Source: Bradyrhizobium lablabi (GTDB taxonomy: Bacteria > Pseudomonadota > Alphaproteobacteria > Rhizobiales > Xanthobacteraceae). From it: a stretch of DNA of 64,000 nt. Positions 24,300-32,482 of the stretch are shown here, piece after piece; positions within the stretch are counted from its first letter, which is position 1; every line of letters starts with the position of its first letter. The translations under genes were made by a program, and so were the position numbers. Below the pieces are notes generated by a model. The model ran no database searches. It was given only the letters and a program-made list of their open reading frames with translations, and was not told the DNA's origin. Location of the stretch: the NCBI RefSeq assembly GCF_018131005.1, contig NZ_JAFCJK010000001.1, positions 372,001-436,000 of the forward strand. The letters are read 5' to 3'.

Positions 24300-25708
24300 G
24301 AAGGCTTTGGCACCTGTGCGTGGAAGTCCGTGGCGCGTTGGAAGGCGGCACCGATCCGGATCAGGGTCGCTTCCTCGAAGGAGCGGCCGATCAGTTGCAT
24401 GCCGACCGGCAAGCTGGACTTGGTGAAACCGCTCGGAATCGACAGCGACGGCAGGCCGAGATAATTGACCGGCCGGGTAAAGCGCGTCAGTCGCTGGATC
24501 ACTGCTTCCGCATTCGGGCTGTTGCCGACGTCGCTTTCGGCAATCGTCGGCGCCGGAACCGGCGCCGACGGTGCGATGACCGCGTCAACGCCGCTGACGG
24601 CAGCATTGTGCGCGGCGAGCGCCGGGCCGCGCCAGCGCATCGCTTCGAGATAGGACACGGCGGGTATCGTCAGCCCGTTCTGCAGGCGCATCAGTACCTG
24701 CGCGCCGTAATCCTGCGGACGCTCGATCAGCCAGCGCTTGTGGAAGGCGGCCGCTTCGGCCGCGAGCACCAGCTGCGAAGCCGCGCTGAGCTGGCGTTGG
24801 TCCGGCAGTTCGACGTTGACGATCTCCGCGCCCTCCTCCTTCAAGGTCGCAACCGTCTCGTCGAGGACGCGCGCCACCTCGGGATCGAGATCGTCGACAT
24901 AAAAGGCGTTGGGCACGCCGATCTTGATGCCTTTCAGCGAACCCTTGGCCGCGGCCACGTAATCCGGTACCGGCAGCGTCGAGGTGGTCAGGTCCTCGGG
25001 ATCGGCGCCGGCCATCAGACCGAGCAGCAGAGCGCAATCCTCGACCGTCTGCGCCAGCGGACCAACCGTGTCGAGCGATTGCGACAGCGGCATCGCTCCG
25101 GCGCGGCTCACGCGCCCGATCGTGGTCTTCAACCCGGTGACGCCGCAGAAATGTGCGGGCATCCGGATCGACCCGCCGGTATCGGAGCCCAGCGCCGCAA
25201 AAGTCAGCCGCGCGGCAACCGCCGAGCCCGAGCCCGACGACGAACCGCCGGTGATGTGATCGAGGTTCCAGGGATTGTGCACCGCGCCATAATGCACGTT
25301 GTGACCGGTCGGGCCGTAGGCGAACTCGACCATCTGCAATGAGCCGAGCCGGATCGAGCCCGCATCTTTCAGCCGCAGCAACGCGGTCGAGGTCGTCTTC
25401 GGCACGAAGTCGCGGCGGATCAGCGAGCCGCAGGTCGCGACCTTGCCGGCCTCGTAATACATATCCTTGTGAGCCATCGGCACGCCATGCAGCACGCCAC
25501 GGCTGTTGCCCTTGGCGAGCGCCGCATCGGCTTCGTCGGCCGCTGCCAATGCCGGTTCGGACTCGATCGCCATATAGGCGTTGAGCCGCGGCTGCCATTG
25601 CGCGATCCGCTGTAGCACGGCATGCGTCACCTCGCGCGAGGACAGTTTCTTGCCGGCGATCGCCGCGGCAACCGCGGTCAGCGACATCAAGGCTGGTTCG
25701 GTGCTCAT
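24296..25708 (-). CDS. Amidase (signature family), AtzE/GatA-like, within an ABC operon
   Basis: A 470-residue amidase signature enzyme. The triad lysine is in VPMAHKDMYYEAG (about residue 82), and the serines are in ITGGSSSGSGSAVAAR and LGSDTGGSIRMP. It overlaps the upstream small AtzG-like gene and the downstream ATPase gene by four bases each, so it is an integral part of the transporter operon. Probable role: hydrolysis of an imported amide or short peptide-like compound. The pairing with a small GatC-like partner resembles AtzE-AtzG of cyanurate degradation, but the substrate here is not indicated. Confidence 0.9.
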   Translation of the reverse strand: MSTEPALMSLTAVAAAIAGKKLSSREVTHAVLQRIAQWQPRLNAYMAIESEPALAAADEADAALAKGNSRGVLHGVPMAHKDMYYEAGKVATCGSLIRRDFVPKTTSTALLRLKDAGSIRLGSLQMVEFAYGPTGHNVHYGAVHNPWNLDHITGGSSSGSGSAVAARLTFAALGSDTGGSIRMPAHFCGVTGLKTTIGRVSRAGAMPLSQSLDTVGPLAQTVEDCALLLGLMAGADPEDLTTSTLPVPDYVAAAKGSLKGIKIGVPNAFYVDDLDPEVARVLDETVATLKEEGAEIVNVELPDQRQLSAASQLVLAAEAAAFHKRWLIERPQDYGAQVLMRLQNGLTIPAVSYLEAMRWRGPALAAHNAAVSGVDAVIAPSAPVPAPTIAESDVGNSPNAEAVIQRLTRFTRPVNYLGLPSLSIPSGFTKSSLPVGMQLIGRSFEEATLIRIGAAFQRATDFHAQVPKPS

Positions 25709-25902
25709 TTCGACACCGTCGCAACCTGCGCGAGCAGGAAGCTCGCGGGCTCGAGGTCAAATGGCAGCGTGCCGGCGATCGGCGCAAAGCCGTCGAACGC
25801 CGGGCCGATGGAATTGGCGATGCGGTTGGCGACCTCGTCATCGACGGGCAGGCCGGCGACGTACACCACCACCTTGACTTCCTTGGGACTGGGTCTGGTC
25901 AT
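25705..25902 (-). CDS. AtzG-like / DUF4089 small partner of the amidase, 65 aa
   Basis: A 65-residue protein with a DUF4089-like layout: a first helix YVAGLPVDDEVANRIANSIGPAF, then a loop ending LPFDLEPASFLLA. In AtzG, such a protein forms a complex with the amidase AtzE in the manner of GatC with GatA. The start at 25902 overlaps the stop of the upstream ATPase gene (ATGA), and its stop overlaps the amidase start (ATGA). The frame is open for 55 codons upstream, but those overlap the ATPase gene. The family call rests on size, context and the LEPA-F/FLLA tail. Confidence 0.72.
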   Translation of the reverse strand: MTRPSPKEVKVVVYVAGLPVDDEVANRIANSIGPAFDGFAPIAGTLPFDLEPASFLLAQVATVSK

Positions 25903-26975
25903 GCGGCGTTTTCTCCTCTTGCTCTTGCCGGCGCGCGGCTGTGCCCCGAGCCCGGGATGGCCATGTAGCACGCCGCCTGATGGCCCATTGTATCGAGATC
26001 GCTGAGACTTGGTGTGTCCTTTGCGCAGAGCGGTTCCGCAAACGGACAGCGCGTGTGAAACCTGCAACCTGGAGGCGGATCGATCGGATTCGGCGGATCG
26101 CCCGAAATCGACGGCACCTCGGTGCGATTATCCGGATCGGACGACGGCATCGCCGCCAGAAGAGCGCGGGTATAGGGATGCGCGGGCGACTCCCATACCT
26201 GCTCGACCGGGCCAAGCTCGACGACCTCGCCGAGATACATCACGAGCACGCGATCGGAGATGTAGCGGACGACATTGAGATCGTGGCTGATGAAGAGATA
26301 GGTCAACCCGAACTCGCGCTTGAGGTCGGCAAGCAGGTTGAGCACCTGCGCCTCCACCGATTTGTCGAGCGCGGACACCGCCTCGTCGAGGATCACGAGC
26401 CGCGGCGACAGGGCCAGCGCACGGGCAATGTTGACGCGCTGTCGCTGGCCGCCGGAAATCTCGTGCGGATAGCGGTTGGCGAAGGTTTCCGGACGCAATC
26501 CCACCTTGCCGAGCAGTTCCCGCGCGAGCGCGCGCGCCGCGCGATCGGCCATGCCGTGCACCTTTGGGCCGAAGGCGATCGACTCCTCGACCGTCAGGCG
26601 CGGGTTGAGCGAGGCATAGCTGTCCTGGAACACCATCTGCATGCCGCGGCGCAACTCGCGCAAGCTGAGCGACCGGCCGACCTGCATGCCGTCATAGACG
26701 ATCTCGCCGGCATCGCGCGCCATCAAATGCATCAGAAGCCGCGCGGTGGTCGACTTGCCGCAGCCGGACTCGCCGACAATGCCGACGGTCTCGCCCTTCA
26801 TCACCGAGAAGGAGACGTTGTCCACCGCGCGCACCGTCTTGCGGGCGCTGAACAACTCGCCGCGGACCGGAAAATGCTTGGTCAAACCCTTGACCTGCAG
26901 CAGCGGCTGCGCCTCGCCGCCGACATCGGCAATCGGCTCCAGCATATCGGTAGATATGGCGACGTCGGTCATCAC
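25899..26975 (-). CDS. Peptide/nickel-type ABC transporter ATP-binding protein (DppF-like)
   Basis: A 358-residue ATPase. Walker [15 protein letters not shown], signature [16 protein letters not shown], Walker [13 protein letters not shown] (Ala in place of the usual Pro after Glu) and switch His in [14 protein letters not shown]. The C-terminal extension has [26 protein letters not shown] and [12 protein letters not shown] are typical of DppF/OppF. It pairs with the DppD-like subunit encoded two genes downstream. The start follows the DppC stop without gap; ATG 26975 or 26972 are equally possible. Confidence 0.92.
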   Translation of the reverse strand: MMTDVAISTDMLEPIADVGGEAQPLLQVKGLTKHFPVRGELFSARKTVRAVDNVSFSVMKGETVGIVGESGCGKSTTARLLMHLMARDAGEIVYDGMQVGRSLSLRELRRGMQMVFQDSYASLNPRLTVEESIAFGPKVHGMADRAARALARELLGKVGLRPETFANRYPHEISGGQRQRVNIARALALSPRLVILDEAVSALDKSVEAQVLNLLADLKREFGLTYLFISHDLNVVRYISDRVLVMYLGEVVELGPVEQVWESPAHPYTRALLAAMPSSDPDNRTEVPSISGDPPNPIDPPPGCRFHTRCPFAEPLCAKDTPSLSDLDTMGHQAACYMAIPGSGHSRAPARARGENAA

Positions 26976-27863
26976 TCAGTTCCTGATGTCCATGGCACTG
27001 CGCATGCCATCGCTCAAGAGATTGAAGCAGATCGAGACCGCGAAAATCATCGCACCGGGCAGCGCCGCGACCCAGGGATTGACGTAGATCGCCGTGCGCA
27101 GCGTGTTCAGCATCAATCCCCACTCCGGCTCCGGCGGCTTGGTACCAAGGCCGAGGAAGGAGAGTCCCGCTGCCAGGATCATCGAGACCGAGATCAGGCC
27201 TGTGGCGTAGACAAAGATCGGGCCCAGCACATTGCCAAGCATGTGCACGCGCATGATGGTGAAGGGACCCGCGCCGGAGGCTCGCGCCGCCTCGACGAAA
27301 TCCATGTTGCGGACGCCGGTGGTGACGCTTTCGGCGACCCGGGTGATCTGCGGCACGAAGACGATGGTCAGCGACACGATGGAATTGACAATGCCTGCCC
27401 CGAGCGCGCCGGAGATCGCAATCGCCAGCAGCACCGAAGGAAAGGCATAGAACACGTCCACCGTGCGCATGATCGCCGTGTTCAGCTTGCCGCCGACATA
27501 GCCGGCGACGAGGCCGAGCGAGGTGCCGATCACAAAGGCTAAGATGACAGGCAGGATGCCGACAATCAGGGACAGACGCCCGCCATAGATCAAGCGCGCC
27601 AGCATGTCGCGGCCAAGTTCGTCGGTGCCGAGCGGATAGTTCGGCGTGCCGATGTGGCGGAGACGGCGGATCATCGAGCCCTGGTAGGGATCGGCGAGGT
27701 GGAGCCATGGCGCCAGCAGCGCTGCCGCGAAGATCAGCGCCAAGATAAAGGCGCAGGCCATACTGACCTTGTCCCTGGCGATGCGCCGACCAACGGTGGC
27801 CCAATAACCGCGAGCCTTGGCAGTTGGCGGGGCCTGCAAGGCCGCATCTGACAACACGCTCAT
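26976..27863 (-). CDS. Peptide/nickel-type ABC permease (DppC-like)
   Basis: A 295-residue inner-membrane permease. An N-terminal OppC_N-type segment ([26 protein letters not shown]) is followed by [20 protein letters not shown], the DppC signature. [21 protein letters not shown] is the EAA loop that contacts the ATPase. About six membrane segments. The stop is contiguous with the DppF-like start and the start lies three bases after the DppB stop, so the four transport genes are tightly packed. Confidence 0.93.
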   Translation of the reverse strand: MSVLSDAALQAPPTAKARGYWATVGRRIARDKVSMACAFILALIFAAALLAPWLHLADPYQGSMIRRLRHIGTPNYPLGTDELGRDMLARLIYGGRLSLIVGILPVILAFVIGTSLGLVAGYVGGKLNTAIMRTVDVFYAFPSVLLAIAISGALGAGIVNSIVSLTIVFVPQITRVAESVTTGVRNMDFVEAARASGAGPFTIMRVHMLGNVLGPIFVYATGLISVSMILAAGLSFLGLGTKPPEPEWGLMLNTLRTAIYVNPWVAALPGAMIFAVSICFNLLSDGMRSAMDIRN

Positions 27864-27866
27864 GGC

Positions 27867-28820
27867 CTAGCTCCGCTTGATGCGAGGATCGATCGCAGCC
27901 TGCGCAATATCGACCAGCAGGTTGAGCAGGACGAAGAACAGCGCCAGCACCAGGATCGTGCCCTGCAGCAGCGGCAGGTCGCGCTGGAAGATTGCGGAGT
28001 TGAGCAGCAGGCCCGAACCCGGCCAAGAGAACACGGTCTCGATCAGGATCGAGCCGCCGAGCATATAACCAAGTTGCAGCCCCATGACCGCGAGCGCGGT
28101 CGGCGCGGCGTTCTTGACGACGTGACGGAACACCTCGGTCTCGCGCAGGCCCTTTGCGCGCAAGGCCTCGACGAAATCCTGGCTCAGGATATCGCCGGTC
28201 AGCGCACGTACGGTGCGGGTGACAATGCCCATCGGAATTACCGAGGTCGTGATCGCCGGCAGGATCAGGTAGCGCAGATGCTCCCAGTCCCATGCCCAGG
28301 CGCCGGAGCCGCCGGGGCCGGCGCCGACCGCGGGCAGCCAGTTGAGCTGCACCGAGAAGATGATGACCATCACCATGCCGAGCCAGTAATGCGGCAGCGA
28401 AACGCCGGCGATGGCAAAGGATGTGGAGACCTTGTCGATCCAGGTGTCGCGAAAATAGCCGGCGATCAGACCGAACAACAGGCCGAGCGTGAAGCCGATC
28501 ATCGCTGCGGCGATCGCCAGCATCACGGTGTTGCCGACCGCGCGCATCACCTCTGACAGCACGGGACGACCGGTCGCGATCGAATTGCCGAGATCGCCGT
28601 GGACCGCGCGCCACAACCACAGCCCGAACTGCACCGGCAGCGGGCGATCGAAGCCATAGGCGCTGCGCAATTGCGCGGCGAGCTCCTGCGAGGCATCTGC
28701 CGGCAGCACGGCGACCAGAGGATCGCCGGGCGTGATATGCACGAGCAGGAAGCACACCAGTGCCACGCTGATCACGATTGGAATGACGTAGACGATACGT
28801 CGGGCGATATAGGCGAACAC
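27867..28820 (-). CDS. Peptide/nickel-type ABC permease (DppB-like)
   Basis: A 317-residue permease with the DppB N-terminus (MFAYIARRIVYVIPIVISVALVCFLLVHITPGDP), giving the first membrane segment and the GDP motif. RALTGDILSQDFVEALRAKGL holds the EAA loop, and the C-terminal half carries the remaining segments (six in total expected). It follows the binding-protein gene after a 142-base gap filled largely by a palindromic repeat, so expression of the membrane genes may be lower than that of the binding protein. Confidence 0.93.
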   Translation of the reverse strand: MFAYIARRIVYVIPIVISVALVCFLLVHITPGDPLVAVLPADASQELAAQLRSAYGFDRPLPVQFGLWLWRAVHGDLGNSIATGRPVLSEVMRAVGNTVMLAIAAAMIGFTLGLLFGLIAGYFRDTWIDKVSTSFAIAGVSLPHYWLGMVMVIIFSVQLNWLPAVGAGPGGSGAWAWDWEHLRYLILPAITTSVIPMGIVTRTVRALTGDILSQDFVEALRAKGLRETEVFRHVVKNAAPTALAVMGLQLGYMLGGSILIETVFSWPGSGLLLNSAIFQRDLPLLQGTILVLALFFVLLNLLVDIAQAAIDPRIKRS

Positions 28821-28856
28821 GACTTAACCTTGCGTCAGGGAAACAAATCACCACCC

Positions 28857-28941
28857 GTTATGGCCGGGGCAACCCGGCCATCCACGTCTTGGCCACAGAG
28901 ACGACAGAGCGTGGATGTCCGGCTCGAGCCCGGTCATGACG
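28857..28941. repeat. Palindromic repeat, family 5, between binding protein and permease genes
   Basis: A first hairpin has atggccgg and ccggccat around a short loop. The outer element pairs accaggccat-like ends with ctcgagcccggtcatgac, and inner blocks catccacgtctt and gagcgtggatg are complementary. Such stem-loops inside operons commonly stabilise the upstream mRNA, here that of the binding protein. Confidence 0.6.
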
Positions 28942-28962
28942 AAGGATAGCGTGAGGCCAGCC

Positions 28963-30618
28963 TCACGGCACGATCGTGACCGGCGAGAAGTCGACGAACC
29001 AACTCTTCGGCTGCACGAAACCCTTGATCTTCGAGCTCATCGCGCGCGGCGCGACGTCGTGGGCGACATAGAGGAAAGCAGCGTCGTCGACCGAGGCCGC
29101 ATGCAGCTCGGCGAGCGCGGCATCGCGCGCGGCGGGATCGAAAGTCTGGCGCGCCTTGGTAACGAGCTCGTCGAACTTCGGGTTGTTGATATAGCCCCAG
29201 TTGTTCGACACCGGTGGCGCCATACCCGACTGCAGGAAGCGTACCAACGCAAAAAACGGGTCCATCGCCGCATAGGTGACGTTGGTCGCATTCGAGCCAT
29301 TGGCCGACGGATCCTTGACGCCGCGCCGCCAGTTGGTGAACAGCGTGTTCCACTCGATGACGTCCAACTGCACATCGAAATAGCACTCGGCCAGCGCCTG
29401 CTGCAGATACTCGTTCATCGGCAGCGGCAGCATCTGACCGGAGCCGGAGGCGGAGGTCTGGATCTTGACCGTCAACTTCTTGTTCGGCCCGAAGCCCGCC
29501 TCCTGCATCAACTTCTGCGCGGCTGGCTTGTCATACTTGATCTGGAATGTGGGGTTGCCGCGCCAAGGATGGCCGGGCTCGAAAGTGCCGGTCGCCGGCA
29601 CCATAAGCCCCGCGAGCAGCCCGTCGCGCAGGCCTTCGCGATCGACGCAGAGGTTGGCGGCCTTACGAACGCGGATGTCGTTCCAGGGCGAGCCTTCGAC
29701 GCGGGAGAACTGCCATGGCCAGACATGCGGCTCTTCGTTGGAGTAGAGCGCGAAGCCGCGCTGCTTGATCTCGGGCAGCGCATCCGGCGCCGGTGCCTCG
29801 ACCCAGTTGACTTGACCCGAGAGCAGCGCCGCGGTGCGGGCGTTGGCTTCCGGCATCGGCAAGAGCACCATCTTGTCGACTTTCGGCACGCGCGCCTTGT
29901 CCCAGTAATTGTCGTTCTTGACGAGTTCGAGCCGCTCGCGCGGCGTGAAGCTCGACATCTTCCACGGACCGGTCCCCGAAGCGTCCTTGGCGAACGCCGC
30001 CCAGGCGGCTTGCGACCTCGCCTTGGCGTCGGCGCCTTCAGCCGTGTCATAGAACTTCTGCCACTTCGCCGGGCTCGCCATGAACAGATTGGTCAGGTTG
30101 ATCGGAAGAAAACTGTCCGGCTCCTTCGTCGTCAGCTCGACCGTCAAGTCGTCGATCTTGCGCGCCGATACCAGCGTCGGCATGCGCGAGGCCGTGACGC
30201 CCACCTGGCTCGGGTCGAATTGCGGCGCGTCCTGCTTTAGCACTTTATCGACATTCCAGACCACGGCGTCGGCATTGAACGGCGAGCCGTCATGGAAGGT
30301 GACGCCCGGGCGCAGCTTGAACACCCACTTCTTCTTGTCCGACTCCTCCACCTTCCATTCGGTGGCAAGGCCCGCAATCAAGGTGCTCGCCTTGTCGGAT
30401 GACGACAGGTCCCACATCGTCAGCCCGTCATACATGGTGAGACCGGTGAAACGGTTGCCTTCAAACCCCTGGTCGGGCTGGCCGAGCGTGCGCGGAATAT
30501 CTGCAGCCGTCATGCCTATCCGCAGTACGGTTTCGGCGTCGGCCGGGACCATGCCCGCGCCAAGTGCGAAGGCCAGCGCCATCGCCGCCGCTGTTGTCTT
30601 TGGCTTTTCGTTACGCAT
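28963..30618 (-). CDS. ABC transporter substrate-binding protein (family 5, DppA-like), copy 1
   Basis: A 551-residue periplasmic binding protein of the peptide/nickel family. A signal peptide covers about residues 1-28, cleaved after PADA. The family-5 motif KWVFKLRPGVTFHDGSPFNADAV is clear, as is the C-terminal AHDVAPRAMSSKIKGFVQP. ATG 30618 has GAGGGGG upstream. It heads the operon of DppB, DppC, DppF, AtzG-like, amidase and DppD. The large size and context suggest a peptide-like or amide-containing ligand. A paralogue is encoded divergently (30824-32431). Confidence 0.92.
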   Translation of the reverse strand: MRNEKPKTTAAAMALAFALGAGMVPADAETVLRIGMTAADIPRTLGQPDQGFEGNRFTGLTMYDGLTMWDLSSSDKASTLIAGLATEWKVEESDKKKWVFKLRPGVTFHDGSPFNADAVVWNVDKVLKQDAPQFDPSQVGVTASRMPTLVSARKIDDLTVELTTKEPDSFLPINLTNLFMASPAKWQKFYDTAEGADAKARSQAAWAAFAKDASGTGPWKMSSFTPRERLELVKNDNYWDKARVPKVDKMVLLPMPEANARTAALLSGQVNWVEAPAPDALPEIKQRGFALYSNEEPHVWPWQFSRVEGSPWNDIRVRKAANLCVDREGLRDGLLAGLMVPATGTFEPGHPWRGNPTFQIKYDKPAAQKLMQEAGFGPNKKLTVKIQTSASGSGQMLPLPMNEYLQQALAECYFDVQLDVIEWNTLFTNWRRGVKDPSANGSNATNVTYAAMDPFFALVRFLQSGMAPPVSNNWGYINNPKFDELVTKARQTFDPAARDAALAELHAASVDDAAFLYVAHDVAPRAMSSKIKGFVQPKSWFVDFSPVTIVP

Positions 30619-30823
30619 CGCAGCAACCCCCTCAAGCAACTTCAGGTGACTAATTGTTGGGCAATGGTATGCAATGCCTGTGCCAAGGGGAATAGTTCTT
30701 CGCCAAATAAGCGTTGGGCGCGTCAATTCTTCCCAGCCCGCTCCTGGAAGAGGCCGAGATGCCTATTCTGGCATCAAGCTTGCAGGATTTGATCCCGTGT
30801 TTTCATTCAACGGAGCCTTCCTG
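30619..30823. promoter_or_regulatory. Divergent promoter region between the two binding-protein genes
   Basis: A 205-base region between divergent starts, with lower GC (for example ttgttgggcaatggtatgc) near 30650-30680. It must contain promoters for both genes. I see no clear dyad that would identify an operator. Confidence 0.4.
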
Positions 30824-32431
30824 ATGCGTGCGCGTCATTCGATCCTGATGGCAGCGATGGCACTCGCCATCGCCTTGGGCTGGCCGGCCATGTCGGCGCA
30901 TGCGGAATCCGTCGTGCGCTACGGCATCTCGATGGCGGACATCCCGCTGACGACAGGCCAGCCCGACCGCGGCGCCGGGGCCTATCAGTTCACGGCCTAT
31001 ACGATCTACGATCCCTTGGTCGCCTGGGAGATGGACGTTGCCGACCGGCCCGGCAAACTGGTGCCCGGCCTCGCCACCGAATGGAAGGTCGATGACAACG
31101 ACAAGACCAAGTGGCGCTTCACGCTGCGCAAGGGCGTCAAATTCCACGACGGCAGCGAGTTCAACGCCGACGCGGTAATCTGGAATTTGGACAAGGTGCT
31201 GAATGACAAGGCACCTCAATTCGACAAGCGCCAGAGTGCGCAGGTCAAGACGCGCCTGCCCTCGGTTGCGACCTATTCCAAGATCGACGACTCGACCATC
31301 GAGATCACAACCAAGACAGTCGACTCCTTCTTCCCCTACCAGATGCTCTGGTTCCTGGTCTCGAGCCCCGCGCAATACGAGAAGCTCGGCAAGGATTGGG
31401 ACAAGTTCGCGAGCCAACCCTCCGGCACCGGCCCGTTCAAGCTGACAAAGCTGGTGCCGCGCGAACTCGCCGAGCTGAGCAAGAATCCCGATTACTGGGA
31501 CAAGAAGCGGATTCCGAAGGTCGACAAGATGATCCTGATCCCGATGCCGGAAGCGCTGACGCGTACCAACGCGCTGCTGGCGGGCCAGGTCGATCTGATC
31601 GAGACACCGGCACCCGACGCCGTGCCGCAGCTCAAGGCTGCCGGCATGAAGATCGTCGACAACGTCACCCCGCATGTCTGGAACTATCACTTGAGCGTGC
31701 TGCCCGGCTCGCCCTGGACCGACATCCGCCTGCGCAAGGCTCTCAACCTCGCAATCGACCGCGACGCGGTGGTCGGCCTGATGAACGGCCTGGCCAAGCC
31801 CGCTAAAGGCCAGGTCGACCCGTCGAGCCCGTGGTTCGGCAAGCCGGATTTCGAGCTGAAATACGACGTCGCCACGGCAAAGAAGCTGGTCGAGGAAGCC
31901 GGCTACTCCAAGGACAAGCCGCTGAAGACGACCTTCATCATCGCACAGGGCGGCACTGGGCAGATGCTGTCGTTGCCCATGAATGAATTCCTGCAACAGA
32001 GCTTCAAGGAGATCGGTATCGACGTCGACTTCAAGGTGGTCGAGCTCGAGACGCTCTATACACATTGGCGCAAGGGCGCGGCTGACGAGATGAATGCCGG
32101 CATCAGCGCCAATAACATCGCCTATGTGACCTCGGACCCGCTTTACGCCATCGTGCGCTTCTTCCACTCCGGGCAAGTGGCGCCGGTCGGCGTCAACTGG
32201 GGCGGCTACAAGAACCCGAAGGTCGACGCGCTGATCGACGAGGCCAAGCAGACCTTCGACACAACCAAACAGGATGAACTGCTGGCGCAGGCGCATGCGC
32301 TGATTGTCGACGACGCGGCGCTGGTCTGGGTGGTGCACGACACCAACCCGCATGCGCTATCGCCGAAGGTGAAGTCGTTCGTACAGGCGCAGCACTGGTT
32401 CCAGGATCTGACGCAGATCGGGCTGGAGTAG
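30824..32431 (+). CDS. ABC transporter substrate-binding protein (family 5), copy 2
   Basis: A 535-residue binding protein related to copy 1 across its length: RYGISMADIPLTTGQPDRG against LRIGMTAADIPRTLGQPDQG, and KWRFTLRKGVKFHDGSEFNADAV. A signal peptide covers residues 1-27, ending MSAHA. ATG 30824 has CGGAG nine bases upstream; the frame continues 50 codons upstream without protein-like sequence. It is a single gene with no permease of its own on this strand and presumably shares the DppBCDF transporter with copy 1, widening the ligand range. Confidence 0.92.
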   Translation: MRARHSILMAAMALAIALGWPAMSAHAESVVRYGISMADIPLTTGQPDRGAGAYQFTAYTIYDPLVAWEMDVADRPGKLVPGLATEWKVDDNDKTKWRFTLRKGVKFHDGSEFNADAVIWNLDKVLNDKAPQFDKRQSAQVKTRLPSVATYSKIDDSTIEITTKTVDSFFPYQMLWFLVSSPAQYEKLGKDWDKFASQPSGTGPFKLTKLVPRELAELSKNPDYWDKKRIPKVDKMILIPMPEALTRTNALLAGQVDLIETPAPDAVPQLKAAGMKIVDNVTPHVWNYHLSVLPGSPWTDIRLRKALNLAIDRDAVVGLMNGLAKPAKGQVDPSSPWFGKPDFELKYDVATAKKLVEEAGYSKDKPLKTTFIIAQGGTGQMLSLPMNEFLQQSFKEIGIDVDFKVVELETLYTHWRKGAADEMNAGISANNIAYVTSDPLYAIVRFFHSGQVAPVGVNWGGYKNPKVDALIDEAKQTFDTTKQDELLAQAHALIVDDAALVWVVHDTNPHALSPKVKSFVQAQHWFQDLTQIGLE

Positions 32432-32440
32432 ACCTTCAAT

Positions 32441-32468
32441 CGTCGTCCCGGCGAAGGTCGGGACAACG
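32441..32468. terminator. Hairpin between convergent genes
   Basis: cgtcgtcccg and cgggacaacg pair with one mismatch around an eight-base loop, just past the binding-protein stop. It is convergent with the cyclase gene. It resembles a rhizobial repeat core; no T-run is present. Confidence 0.4.
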
Positions 32469-32482
32469 AATGCACGTAGCAC

